64,000 bases of DNA from Owenia fusiformis. Its lineage: Eukaryota; Annelida; Polychaeta; Sabellida; Oweniidae. This document shows, piece by piece, positions 37,580 to 52,500 of this stretch (its first letter is position 1; every line of letters starts with the position of its first letter). The DNA lies in assembly GCA_903813345.2 (NCBI GenBank), contig CAIIXF020000003.1, forward strand, positions 33,534,159 to 33,598,158, read 5' to 3'. Under the pieces are notes generated by a model. It was not told the origin of the DNA. It saw only the letters and a list, made by a program, of their open reading frames with translations, and searched no databases. The translations under genes and the position numbers were made by a program.

Positions 37580-40500
37580 TCATTCCATTCCAGCAAGTGT
37601 CTCTACAAATTCCTTGATTTGTGACCAATGTTTCAATGTCAACACCTGAAAAAAAGATGTAATATTAAATAAATTGGAAACTTTGGAGGATCTCAAATTT
37701 TGATAGATATGATTGAAAGTTCTGATATTGAGCAACAAATTAATCAGTCATTTGCCTCATAATTCAGGCAAAATGTCTTATTCTATGATCAAATAAATAC
37801 AGAGATTTTAAAATATCCATTTGTGTGTCTGTATTCCCTTCTATTCTGTACTTACCTCACTAAACGTGTTAAAGGTGGCCCCCAGTGTAGAGTTCAGAGC
37901 TTGGTGGTAAAGATCACTAATGGTATCTTTGTTTTGTTTTCTGATAAACTCTGATCGAACAGTACTTTCAGGTAAAAGTATTAGCACCCTAGAATTTAGA
38001 TATTTCTTCTTGAAAAAATATACAAAAATATAGAATATCAGTTTGATCGATGAAGATCAACAGAAGAGAGTAATTTACATTAAAGGCACGTGCAAAGTGA
38101 TTTAAACTATATGGTTCCTTTAAGGTCGTATATATTTAGAGATGTCACAGCTACCTGTAAAACTCTAGAATAATGGCTGCTGTTTTCACAAAGTGAGTTC
38201 TACATGTACTTACTGAATACTCCCTGATATAACAAAGTGAGTGGGTAGACATAAAATATAGGATTTGGATAATTAAGAGACTAGCAGAGAGATATCTGAT
38301 AGGGATATGTCATATGAATGGAAGGACTAACAGACCTATGGATATTCCATATATAGGTTCAGTGTGTGAACCAAATGGCAGATTTGACCGTAAGAACAAT
38401 GACCTAAGAGAAAGGAAATATGTCTTATATGTACCTGAGCATAGTGTAAGGAAGGAAGGCTTGTAAGACATCGGGGAATAGTGATGCCATCAAGGGGTCT
38501 CCAATATACTCTCTCACGGTAGTCATGACAATGTCTGGCCAACTGTTGGCTAATGCAGCTACTGCCCTAATTGTGGAATTAGATACTTCCTGGAAAATGG
38601 GAAAACATGTGTCACTCAATGTTACATTCAAAATTAATTGGTAAAACCGTGATGGAATCAAATTCAAAATTAGAGAGAATCGAGGGCAAAATTAGAAAAA
38701 TACAAACTAATGCGATACCTACGGATTATAAGAACTATACGATTTGAAGAAAATTACTAGAATAACTATCATTGTTTTACTGTAAGTTTTGTGTGACTGT
38801 GTGTTCTTTATTTTTCCTAAAATCAAAATACATGCTGAGAGTTCAACAAGCCTACCAAACCATGGAGACACTGTGTTGCTTGCCCATATATGAGGAGTAA
38901 CATCACATAACAATGGACAGTGAAGTCTCCTAAATGTAAATGTGGAATGTAGTCTACTTTATGGGGTATTGGGTGTTTCTGTTCCAAAATGTCTTCAACA
39001 TTGGCATCCCTAGAGAAAACCATAACATGATATCAATATTATAAAGATTTTTTTATTTATTTAATTATTATGGAGATTCGATTATTCATACATGTGCATT
39101 GTATATGCAGTACACTGTAACACTTCAACAGCTCAACTCTGTACAAAATGTCCCCACAAATTGGTTATCATAAAATCTAGCATGTGATAATCAGTTCAGA
39201 TGTACTGTGGATTTGCATTCTTCGTATTACCAAGAACACCCTTAAAAATATCATAACACTAGTATTATAATGATTCGATTGCTAACGTATAAATTACACT
39301 GTAAGGACAATTGTGTACAAAATATGCCACCAACTCAATAACTTAAATGCCCAAATTCAAAAATGCCAAACAAAATAAAAATAATTGGAAAAATATCCAG
39401 GTCAAGAGTGACCCAAATCCCCAAAACTTAATCCGCTCTGGAATAAATAATTTGATAGTTTTAGGGGTAATTGAAATAAGTTAGTACCATGGGTACTGGG
39501 CTCACATGGTGTTGCTAAAAAAGAGAAAAGTAAATAAATAAAACAGGAATCCTATCGACAGAGGTCTTAAAACGTGGCTGAGAGACAGAAGGACAAATCA
39601 ATGTTAACTAAAATGGCTGAAAATAAAAAAAATGGTTTTAATTTTTTGGCAATTTTTGGTAACAAAATTATTTCATACCAACAGAGGTTTTAAAACGTGC
39701 CAGTATTGTTGAAAGATGGACAAGTGGGTGATTGCAATAGCTCACCATGTGAGCTAAAAGACAATTACATGTACTCTAAGTTCAAGGTTAATTCCAATAA
39801 ATTGAACATAATTTCATACCTTTTAATGATATCAGAATATATAGCTACAGCGTTTAACCAATGTTTGTTTTTTACATTTTTATCATCTTTGATATCTGTG
39901 GTTAGTCTTAGCAAGGCAGTAGGACTGTACATGTTGGCTATACTGTTCTCCAGCTCACTAAGTACAGGAGACTTAGCCATCCAATAATTGCATCTCCTCC
40001 AGTAAAACTGAAATGAATACAAAATAATTTGTAATATTCCCCTTTCACTTACATGTTAATGCACAAAGTTGGAAACAACAGACACTAGCCACTTAATTTT
40101 AAGTAAATAAATATTTCTCTGTACCAAATGGTACTAGTGGTAGCAAAGACTACAGCATGAACAATAGGGAGTATAGATTAGCATAAATAGCCCATCTACG
40201 CATACCTATCCTTTGTTTGTCATTGCACTAAGGGGTATTTTACCTATGTTTGCGATATGTAATTACCTACAAATGGCTGAAGATAGGTAAATCGAAAATG
40301 CATGTTTTTTATCCAACAAATTATGTCATTTTTAGATCAAATATCATTCATTAAACTTTACAATGGTGATAACAACCATATTTCATTTGATCTTTATAGA
40401 TGGTGGTCGAACACAACCTTTGATCCTATGAAAAATGTGGTGTGGTGGTGCATAAAATATTGTTGAATTTAGGCATTTTTCATAAATTTTGCTTGTTGTA

Positions 40501-43500
40501 AATGTATGATATTTGTCATGGTTTAGGTTGTTAGATTTCACTTTCTTGTCACTCTCATTCCGGGATCATGCTAGAAGAACATTCCATAACAAGTAACTGC
40601 CCCAGTAGCAACATCTCCCCCCTCCCATTACAGGCACACAATTCATTGCCATGGTAAAATATATTGCCCTGAAAGGAGCACATACATGTAGGTTATCGCA
40701 AACAATTTCAGAAGGTTATATCTTGGATTATGACTATTTTCTGACAATGAAGAACAGGTTTATCTTTTAGATCAATTCATGATCTCAAAGAAAATTATAT
40801 ACAGAAATAATAAAGTCAAACAAACTCGGAGATATTTAACTAGCAATCAACCCATCAACACACTTTTTCAAAGATGTTGACCCCATTTTCACCAAATATG
40901 CAATCATTTTTTACAATGTTTAATGCATTACTATTCTTTATTTTGATATATCAAATAGTTCTTGAAAGAAAAACTTAATTGCTTTAAGATAAGTGTTCCC
41001 CATGTTATTTCTACATTGAAAAATCTCATGCTATCCATTGGTTTCAGTTCATTTTGGTCATCCAAATTCAATATCTTTAAAGTCCCTGGTGCAAGCAACT
41101 TTTCCTTTTAGGAAATCGAACATGTCTCAAAGCACATTCTAATTATGCATTAAACAATATGATAAAAGGTTGCATTTTTGGTGAAAATTAGGTCAACATT
41201 TTTGAAAAAGTATGTTGATTGGTCCATTGTCCCTTTATAGTGTGCGCCAAAACTCCAGAAAATCCCATTAACTGATGTTGAGGTAGGTTACTATGATTTG
41301 ACCCATAGTCAATATAGATTGGTTCATTGACTATTCATTTTTACTTGTCTGCACTCAAAAAAGTGACACGAAAGGGCTAAACGGCTTGCCCCAAGGTGCA
41401 ACCGTCAAAAAGATGAGTTTGACAAAAATCTTTTTTTTTCAAATAATAGCAGCGAGTATATGAAATAGGAGGCAAATTTGATATTGATATGTATGATAGT
41501 CCATTTGGGTGTGGTCATTTTTATTAAAAACAATAATATTGAAGAATTATACATTTCTGACCTTAAAATGCCATTTTAATGCAAAAGTCACGGTTGCTAT
41601 TAATTATATTCCTATTTTACCTATTTAATATTTTCTATATATTACACTTACCATTATATTCATTTTTGGCAACGTAAATAATAATGGGGCTCACACAAGG
41701 ATCCACTTTATTTACAACTTTTTCATATTTAGTGATGTTTTGAAAAATTACTACGTTTAACAAAAAATTATTTGTTAAATGTTAAACAAAATAATGATTA
41801 TGTGTTTGTTTCGTTGTTTCAACTGAAAAATGACAATTCATTGCTCTTGATCTTAGAGCGGCAGGGCATATACCAGTATGACCAATCTTCAATACAGTTG
41901 ATCCTTGTGTGATCCCTACTATAATTTACTTTGCCAAAAACTAATATAATGGTTATTCAGATATATAAAAATCATTTGATAGTCAAAATAAGAATAATAT
42001 AATTGACTTTTGAATAATAAAGCATTATATAGTCAGAAGTACCAAATTTGTACCATAATTGTAGCGTGGCTGCTAGTTAAGGCGGTAGAGCATCAGAATC
42101 TAGATTAGAAGGTACTAGGTTTGGTTCCCACACTGAGCATTACCACGCAACTCCCCGAAGGAACCCTCGGGTCCTTACAGAGTGCCATATTTGCATATTA
42201 AAGTAAATAGACGATTTTGCCACCCTCCCGCCATATTCTTGTGTATCTTTATAATACTAGCAATCTACTGTTCGAGTCGGTCACAGCAGCCCCACATGGC
42301 CTTAAAAATAATTCCAAATACCTGGCTATTGACTTTTGACCTTTTCTGATGCATGACATGAACTAGCCCAAAGGCCTTAAAAGGCTTAATACCTAGATAT
42401 TGACTTTTGACCTTGAATTGACATGACCCATCAGTAATGACTTTGACCCCAAGTCGCCTAGTAATGGGTCACCAAGCGTCACAGCATCTCCCGAATGCCT
42501 TGAATCACCAATACCTAGATATTGATATCGACCTTGAGATGATCTTGAATTGAACCAATAAATGATGACTGACCTCATGTCACCTTATCATGAGTCGTCA
42601 AGGGCCACATCACGACAGCAGCCCATGTGGCCTTAAAACGCCAAACACTAAGATATTGAAATTCGACCTAAGATTGACCTTGACCTCAGGTTACGTTTCA
42701 ATGGAGTCAAGTGCAGCAGCCACTCCAAAAAGCCAAATATTTAGATATTGATCTCTGGCCTTGACGTATAAAAATGACACTGATCTCAGGTCACTTTATC
42801 ATTGGTGATCAAATGTCAGTGTAGTCACAAACGAGCCAACTACCTAGATATTGACCTTTGACCTTACTATAATTTTGAACCATAGATATTGACTTTGACC
42901 TCATGTCACCTTAGCTTGAGTTGTCAAGGGTTATAGCAGCCCCCAGGGCCTCAAATGCCAAATACAGAGATTATGACCTTGTAGGAATGACCTTGACCTC
43001 AGAACACATACCAATGGGTCCTCACATGAAGCAGCATCCCCAAAATGCCAAATATTCAGATACTGACCTCTGACCGTGAGATGACCTTGACCCATAAACA
43101 GTGACATTGACCGGATTTCACTTTATCTTTGGTGATCAAATGTTACTGAAGACCCACAGTAGCCAACTACCTATGACCTAGATATTTGACCTTTGACCTT
43201 GAAACTACCTTGAAATCACCTTATCATTGGTCGCCAAAGGTCACGATTGTTTTCAGGTCAACTTGCTAGATATTGACCTTTGAACTTGAAATTTCCTTGA
43301 TCCATTCAGACCTTGACTTCAGGTCACCTAATCATTGAAATGACCTTGACTTTTGTAGAATACACTTTTTATGAACAAAAATGAAACATTCAAAGTTGAA
43401 AACTGACCGTTTGAAAATAAAATTGCTGCTAATGCTAAACAAAGGTATCTGTATTGTAAAAGTAATGTTCGAATTGAATAAACTCAAAGAAATATACTTC

Positions 43501-46500
43501 ATTTATATAATTTTCTATCAGACTAAGTAAAATTGTAACTGTTCTAAATGTAAATGTTGCAATGAAAGCTCACATATATCTTGTTGCATATCAGTCTAGT
43601 GCAGCTGCTACAGGTATCACTCTGACAAACATCGGTGAACAAATCAAACTTGATGTGATGCAAATCGGTGTCTTTTAATTTGGCGTCCACGCAGAATGTT
43701 GGACAAAATGGCTAACTGTTACATAAACCATCAGTAATAAAATTGTCAAAAGTTGCATTTATATAATCAATTCCTGCCTCATCACTGTTACACCCATTAC
43801 TACAAGATGTTGTCTCGACTAGATCACTGTCTGCAAGCTAAAAAAGTATCAAAATCACTGCCTGCTTTATCACAATAAACGTTTGTTACAAATAATTTCA
43901 GTAAAATGCAAATAGAAGGCCCATTTGATATTAATGTGGAAAGATAGTCCACTTTGGTGCGGTAATTTTACTGCAACAAATACATATATGTGTACATGTA
44001 TAATGCCTTTTTATTCAAAAGTCAATCATTGTATTCCTATTTAACATATTAAAGGATTTTTATATATCTGAATAATCGTTATATTCATTTTTGGCAAAGT
44101 AAATAATCATAGGGCTCACACAAGGAGCAACTTTATTGAAGACTTTTTGTACTGGTATGCCCTGCAACTCTAAGAGCAAGAGCAATGAATTGCGATTTTT
44201 AGTTGAAACAATGAAACAAACACAATACCATCATTACATTTAATATTTAACAAATAAAATTGTGTTTAACATAGTATTTTTTCAAAACATCACTAAATAT
44301 GAAAAAGTTGTAAATAAAGTGGATCCTTGTGTGACCCCTATAATTATTTACTTTGCCAAAAACTAACATAATGGTAATTGAAACATTTAGAAAACATTGA
44401 ATAAGTAAAATAGGAATATTATGATTAGCAACAGTGACTTTTGGATTAAAATGGCATTTCAAGGTCAGCAATATATAATTCTTCACCATTATTGTTTTTA
44501 ATAAAAACGACCACACCCAAATAAACTATCATACATATCAATATCAAATATGCCTCTTATTTCATATGCTCACTGCTATTATTTGAAAAACATGATTTTT
44601 TTCAAACTCATATTTTTGACGGTTGCACCTTGGGGCAAGCCGTTTAGCCCTTTCGTGTCACCTTTTTAACTGCAGACAAGTGAAAATGAATAGTCAATGA
44701 ACCAATCTATAATGCCTAAGGGTCACTTCTTAGTAATCTACCTCAACATCGGATTAGACTAACTAAGCCACTTTGGAAGCGATTTGGCGCATACTATTAA
44801 TATCACTTAGGTCTGATTAACTAAATTATCATTATATATACTTTTCTTGAAGATAATGAATGGATCTAAAAGATACACTCATGTTCATGATCAGAAAATA
44901 TTCATAATTCAAGTTAAAATCGTTTGAAATTGTTTGCGATAACCTACTTGGTGACATATAGATTGCCATCACTTTTTTATCTTATAATTAGGATGTCATT
45001 TTTGTCATAAAATGTTGCATACATTTAGATAAACTTTTACGTTAATCTTAAACTCATTTTTCAAAGCGCATTACCTACATTATACGTATCCGTAAGTAAC
45101 ATACGGATAGGGATAGGTGTACATATATCTTTCCACTAATCTTAAACTCCCTAATGTTGGAACCAATCATTGAAACAAAGTGAAGCCAAGCCAATATTTA
45201 CATGACAACCCAATTTCATTTCCTAAAAAAGATATCTAATCAAATGTTGACTTTTTGGAATAGAAAAGGGTGTGACACTGAATGTTGAATTACATTTAGG
45301 GGCCTCTGGGTAAAAAGATTGCACACTAACATACATACCTTACCTGTATGTATTTGTAAAGTTTTGCTGTTTCGAATTAGATCTCAAAGTATGTGATGAC
45401 CTACTTACAAAAACAGAATTTATTCAAACATACCACAGTTGAAGCGTACACTTCAAGGCATTGAGAGAGAAACATTGTTACATAAGCAAATGATACATAC
45501 CACAGTTGAAGCATACACTACAGGGTATTGAGAGAGAAACATTGTTACATAAGCAAATGATACATACCACAGTTGAAGCATACACTACAGGGTATTGAGA
45601 GAGAAAAATTGTAACATAAGCAAATGATACATACCACAGTTGAAGCATACACTACAGGGCATTGAGAGAGAAACATTGTGACATCAGCAGCTGAACATGA
45701 CCCTACTCCCTAAAAAGATACAATATAATTTTAGATTAAAACAAGATTTCAACTAGTACTGTAACAAAAAACTAAAATGTGAATGCTATTAACACGTAGA
45801 CTAAATAAATCCAACATTGTATGTGATTATGTGATTGCTTAAATATTTTTCTCTATAAAAGTTTTAAATGGTTCATTAGAGATGTTGATATTCTTAAGCT
45901 CATACAAAAGTTACCTTCAATAGATGACTTGCGAGGTTGTAGCTCAGAAGACCTGACTCAATATCATAGCAGTAGTGGCGCTGAAACAAAATTTTACTGT
46001 AAAAGTAGTATATTATTTTTTATAAATAACACATGATCAAGACAACTGATTTATGCATGTACCATACTAACACCTATATAAAATTAATAAATTGTTGAAG
46101 TAAATGCAAACCTTTTATAAATGAATTTTGTTTACGCATCGCTACACTGGGAGCTAGTCATTGTGCAGTGTTTATATAATTGTGAATTTACTATTTTAGA
46201 GGCGGGGAGGGGTTATATGCTCTGTGACTTGGTTATCTAGCTATATAGTACATACCAAATGATCATTGACTAGTAGTGACACCTGTTGGATGGATTCTGC
46301 AGTGACTTTGTGGAATGGTTGAGATGTAAACCAGATGTGAGGTGGGAGTTGAACCACAATACTGTAAGAAAAAGCAATAATCTCTTAACCATGATTACAT
46401 AGATTTAAAGATTTAAAGAGTGTATGTGAGCAGCTCTCATTGGTCAGTATCAAGCAAGGTTACGGCTGTAATCATCGCATCAAAGATGGCGGACGGTAAA

Positions 46501-49500
46501 TCATCACTTTCGTTTTTTAGTTTTCATCGAATTAAACTATTTTATAGTTGACATAATGCTTTGATATTTGAACTAAACCAGGCTTATATGACATGGGAAC
46601 TCTGCAGTATATTTGTTCCTATATCGTACCTGAGCGCCACAGTTCAACGATGTCTCCTACCGCTGAAGGAAGGTTACTGAAAATGCATGATATGGTAACG
46701 GTCATGTTATGTCAATATGATGTGGTTACTTACAGCTTAGCTCGACATTATAAACTCTCTTATCATCTGTAAAACCCAAATCCTCGTTACCTATACATCA
46801 ACTATAAAGTACTTTAATTCGATGAAAATTAAAAATATTGAAATTGACAATTACAGTACTGTCCGCCATCTTTGATCACTTGATACTGACTCAATTCAAT
46901 TCAATTTCAAAATAATTTATTTCAGTTTTCATTACAAAAATTACAACATTATACAGGCTATGACACCCCAGGGGGTGTATGACTGCCCATAATTAAATTT
47001 ACAATAAACATGATAAACTGTGAACATTTAAAGTGGTACATAGGTCAATACAATAATATAATATAAATACAATATACAAATACAATAATATGAGACAATA
47101 AAGAAATGAAATAAATGTTTTGGTTACTCTGTACTCAGGAGGTCAATTTTCAAACGAGATATGAGTGAATTTAATGGTTTATTTCTAATATCTTCATTGA
47201 GGGAATTCCATATATATGAACCATGGACCTTAATAGAATTTTCACCAATTCTGGTTCTATGTTTAGGAATATTTAAGTTATGACCAAATCGAGTTATACG
47301 TTGATGAATGTTTTCTCTAGTTTTGAAATAGTGATCGTATAATTTTGAAGGGAACTGTACAGATTTGCTTATAACTTTTTTCATGAATGAAACAGTTTGG
47401 ATTGTGTGAATATGATAAATATTAAGTATTTTAAGATCTTGAAAAATTGGGAATGTGTGAGCTTATCTATCTGAATTTGTTATTAATCTAACAAATTTCT
47501 TTTGCAATATCAGTAGTTTATTTAACAGATTCTTACAAGCATTTCCCCATAAAATATTACAGTAATTAAGATGAGAAAAAATCAGAGAGTTATATATTAT
47601 CATCTTTGAATTTAAAGTATGAGCATAATTTGTTCGATATAACATTCCTATAACATTTGAAACTTTTCTATGAAGAGCATTGATATGGGGAGCCCAAGAT
47701 AATTTTGAATCAATAATTACTCCCAGGAATCCTATCTCATCTACTTTTTCAAGGTTAGAATTTGCAATTTTTTTTTCATTGTTCACAGATATATTTCTTT
47801 TATTTCCAAAGACCATGTATTTTGTTTTCTTAACATTTAAAGTGAGTTTATTGGCCAACAACCAATCATTGATGTCGCACAGTTCAGAATTTACGGTTGT
47901 GGTCAAATTATCAAGATTGGAATCACTACATAATATATTAGTGTCATCCGCATAAATCACCAGTTTGAGTTTATCAGAAACTAGATAGAAATCATTTACA
48001 AATATGATAAATAGGAGGGGGCCTAGAACAGACCCTTGGGGTACTCCACAGTTAACGATTGCTTCTTCAGACAAATATTTCTCGGATAAACTTTTACAGT
48101 ATTCAGTTTTCATTTTTCGATTTGATAAATAAGATGAAAACCATGAAAGTGCAATTCCTCTTATACCATAATGTTCCATTTTTTTAAGTAATATTGCATG
48201 ATTAACAGTATCAAAAGCTTTTGATAGATCCAAATATATTCCGATACAATATTCTTTGTTATCTAATGAATGTCTGACATTTTCAATAAATTCTAGGAGT
48301 GCCATGTAAGTTGATCTATGTTTCCGAAAGCCGTACTGGTGTAAATACAATAATTCATATTTCTCTAAAAAAGTAGATACTTTGTCATGCATTATTTTTT
48401 CCAACATCTTAGCAAATACACTTAAAATAGATATTGGTCTATAGTTTGTGAATTTATCATGTTCCCCCTTTTTGAAATATTTGTGAAATATTAAATACAT
48501 TTCACAAATGACAAGAGATTTCTAAAAATATTATTAAAATAAATATAATTCTACTACATGTAAACGTAAGTACTTTGTCCAAGTGTTTGATCCTGGATAT
48601 CATTAGCATATTTTATAAACAATAATAAATAAAAAAAAATAACAATAATAATTCAAAATAATCATTGATAGTTTTATATACAAATGCTTTTCCTAATACA
48701 TGTGATAAGAGTCTTTTCAAGGTCAGAACAATTGTGCTTGTGTCTACCTGTCTATGTGTTAACAATACCTGACAGACTCTCCAATGATGGCCTCTTTTAC
48801 AGTTTCACTATCCTGGTTCATTAGTGCATCATGTAGATAGTTACAAACCCATCCTGGAGCACAATGATCAGTCAGCACTAATCTCTGAAATATTAATTAA
48901 TCTTAGATTCAATTGGATTTTTTCTATTTTAACTAGTTGTAACCATCACCCTCATTCCGAGATAACACAGTCCAGTAAACATTCTTTCCTGTTAACACAT
49001 TTGTGGATATCTAAATAAGATTCCCATATTATCTCATATACGAAAATTCTCTCATTTACTAACCTGTAGTAAAGATATAAGTCTTAGCCTTGATGAGATT
49101 CTCCCCTCTGTCTGTTGCTTGCTACATGAGTACTCCCTGCACTTGTCAACACTATGGGAAGAGTACCTGAAAATGGGAGATCAACTTACATAGAAGGAGG
49201 GTGAGGCAATTACCCCACTAATACCAAATTCATTTATCTTTGTTTTTTTCAAACCAAAACTCTGAAAATGTTGATCCTAGATGAGTACATGTGAAATCCA
49301 CTTTGGCTTATGTTTAGCATTGTTTTACTTTGCCTGTTTTTTGGATTCTGGATTTGCACCTGAAATGGCTGATAATCAACTACCGAGACATAAGTTGAAA
49401 TATTTGCTTTCTTAAATATAATTAGATCATAATACTTCCTTTCGAGTTAAGTTATCATAAGCTACATGTAACTGCTTCTCAAAATCTAATTTACCATAAA

Positions 49501-52500
49501 ACAGAATAGAGTAACATTTTTATAGTCATGATCAGTGGTAAAAACTTGGGAAATTTTTACAGGAAAAAAATTTGTTTGACATTATTTGTCTTACTCACTT
49601 TTAAATAGATTTCAATTTCTTTTAGCTTATTTGTTCATCAAATATAATATTCATGTTTTACAATACATGCAATTCCATAATTTTGATATAAAATTTCATT
49701 CTCCTATCCAGTCTGAATAATTAAAAAACATTTATCAAAGAGACTCACTTGAGTTGATGTTGAACAAGTATATCTATAATATCCACATGCATATTGCTCC
49801 TACAATTTGTGTAGTTTCCATGTATCACCCAGTCACAATATTCAGTCCTGAAACAGAATCGTAAGATTTAATGGACACTACTAAATATTCCAGATTTCGA
49901 GCTTCATTTGAGGAAAACATGGGAGACAAATTAAAGTCTAAACTTTTTTGAACTAGTCTGCTTTTGCATCTGTAAAAGTTTCAAGTTATACATATTAATG
50001 ATTTTCATGATGACAAGGTTTCCCATGCTGCCAACGCCTCAATATTGTTCTACATAATGTGGGCAATTATATAGTTGATAAAGAGATATTAGTCACAAAA
50101 ATAATTGTTTCTTTTACAATAAATTCATGCATTGACCAAATAACAAGTATTTCCCTCATTACTCAGCAGAAATTCTCCAAAGACCAAAACATCCTGGTCT
50201 CTAGAGGACCTGAATATTTGTAATGTGCACATAAGATTATTTCAAACGACTCAATGTCTGACAACAAAGCAATGAGAACAATCTCCCTTAGCAGTTAACA
50301 GTCATTCAGACCAAAATTCTCCAAAGACCAAAAGATCCTGGTCTCTAGAATAACTGTTATGCGCACATAAGATTATTTCATACCACTCAATGTCTGACAA
50401 CAAAGCAATGAGAACAATCTCATTTTTAAATTAGCAGTTTACAGTCATTCAGACCAAAATTGGAGATCCTGGTCTCTAGAGGACGTGAATATCTGTTATA
50501 TGCAAATAATATTATTTCAAACCACTCAATGTCTGACAACAAAGCAATGAGAACAATCTCATTTTTAAATTAGCAGTTTACAGTCATTCAGACCAAAATC
50601 GGAGATCCTGATCTCTAGAGGACGTGAATATCTGTTATATGCAAATAATATTATTTCATACCACTCAATGTCTGACATCAAATCTGTTGTGGGTTGTACA
50701 TTCATCTCTAAGTTCAGCCACCTCTTGAACCTGAACTCCTGGTTTGATATATAAGACTGGAATTCCTTTGATGAGTAGAGCTTGGCTGCCTTCAGTTGTA
50801 ACTGTGTGTTAATACGGTGTGCTGCTTCTAGGCTTTGTAGGTGTAGACTTTGGTTCATTTGCTTCACTTGTTGGTTCTCTAACTGCATTGGCACACTGTC
50901 TATTGATGATGACAATGATGATACAAATCTACATGAAGGAAAGATCCTTGGCACCATGTAGTGAATCTGAAATTATAATCATGAGTGTTGGCAAGGACAT
51001 ACTTTGAAAAGGTACTAAATATTCTCCTTTTGTTAATTAAGAGAAAAAATGTTATATTTTCCCAGGGATGATAAGAATCAGAGCCAAATATTTAAATAGT
51101 CGTTAATAATCATTTTAAAATATCTTCTGATATATTACACATACAAGTAGATTATTTTTTGTATGTGATTCTAAATGTTTTTTAAAATTGCTAGTGTCCC
51201 ATTGTGAGCGCCAGTGTGCCTGGATCATTCTGTATACATACCTTCTCAACTAAATATGCTTGGAGGCATGCTGAGTCCTTAACAGAAGCATACTGCAGGC
51301 CACATTGTGAAGAATATTTCAATGAAAGTTCTGCATATGTGACACATACCCTGTAATGCATAAAATCAATATATGAAATAATACATTACAACCAAGATTC
51401 AGATTTAGAATTTTGATACCCATATAATATACATTATTCTATCAAATAAAAATATACACCTATATCTCGAAATACCTTTTGATTGGTAAAAAGACTATTA
51501 GAATACTCTAAAATATATATATATACCACACTGTAGACAGAAATATTAATCATAAGTGTCATATTAGCAAAAATTAAAGTTCTGACATAGATTTTGGCTT
51601 TTGATTTGACCTGGCAAGTAGTTCAAATACTAAAATGAAAATATATTAAAAAAGTTTATAAAATGTTACCTGCAATGTAGAAGCATTTCATCCTGAGTCC
51701 TGTATGATAAAGTCTCGAACAGTCCCTCAACTACATCCCTGGGATCTTGATGGACACATTGGACTAGTTTTACATGTCCTAGTGTGTCTTTATTTCTCTC
51801 ATATATGACAAGTGTGGCCAAAAGAGTATCTATGTGGTGTTCTTCTAAGATCAAACCCTGCATAGGATACATTTTCATGACAATTAAACTTAATAATTTC
51901 AACAATATTATATGAATGTAATATATATTTGTTTTCAATTAAAAAGAATATATTTTGGGCATATGAAACAATTGTAAATTGTGCCACATCAGTTTTCTAG
52001 TTCATATATTTTAACAAGGTATTAACATGACAAAATGTCACCACCTAGTTGCTCACAATATTATGAGTTCAAACTTAAGTCAGATTTGAATTTCTGAGAA
52101 CTTGTAAAGTCAAATTTGAACTTCTGAAAAGATGTAGATGATTTTTAAAAAAAAAATTGGTCAATTTGAAGCAAGTTGAAAACAGACCTTTTTGACTCTT
52201 TTTGACCTTGAGAAATTCATTAAAGGTCAAATGTCAAATCGAAAGTCAGATTTGAATTTCTGAGAACATGTAGATGATTTTGAAAAAAAAATTAGTCAAT
52301 TTGAAGCAAGTTGAAAAAAGACCTTTTTGACCTTTTTTGACCTTGAGAAGGTCATTGAAGGTCAAATGTCAAATCTAAAGTCAGATTTGAATTTCTGAGA
52401 ACATGTAGATGATTTTGAAAAAAAATTTAGTCAATTTGAAGCAAGTTGAAAAAAGACCTTTTTGACCTTTTTTGACATTGAGAAGGTCATTGAAGGTCAA

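Larger units (their letters stand above)
40165..45160. mobile_element. Very large foldback structure, arms about 1-1.9 kb
   Basis: The left arm (about 40165-42060) and right arm (about 43970-45160) are reverse complements. Examples are GGTTATCGCAAACAATTTCA (40692) against TGAAATTGTTTGCGATAACC (44925), AAAGGGCTAAACGGCTTGCC (41372) against GGCAAGCCGTTTAGCCCTTT (44633), and GGGGCTCACACAAGGATCC (41686) against GGATCCTTGTGTGACCCC (44320). The loop holds a tRNA-like sequence and a GACCTT-rich segment. It occupies the intron between the FANCA exons at 40007 and 45635. No transposase is visible. Confidence 0.8.

Noticed and set aside
39697-40022. Overlapping plus-strand ORF of 96 codons opposite a FANCA exon
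   Set aside because: The minus-strand frame has matching splice sites, phases and FANCA similarity, so the plus-strand frame is its shadow.
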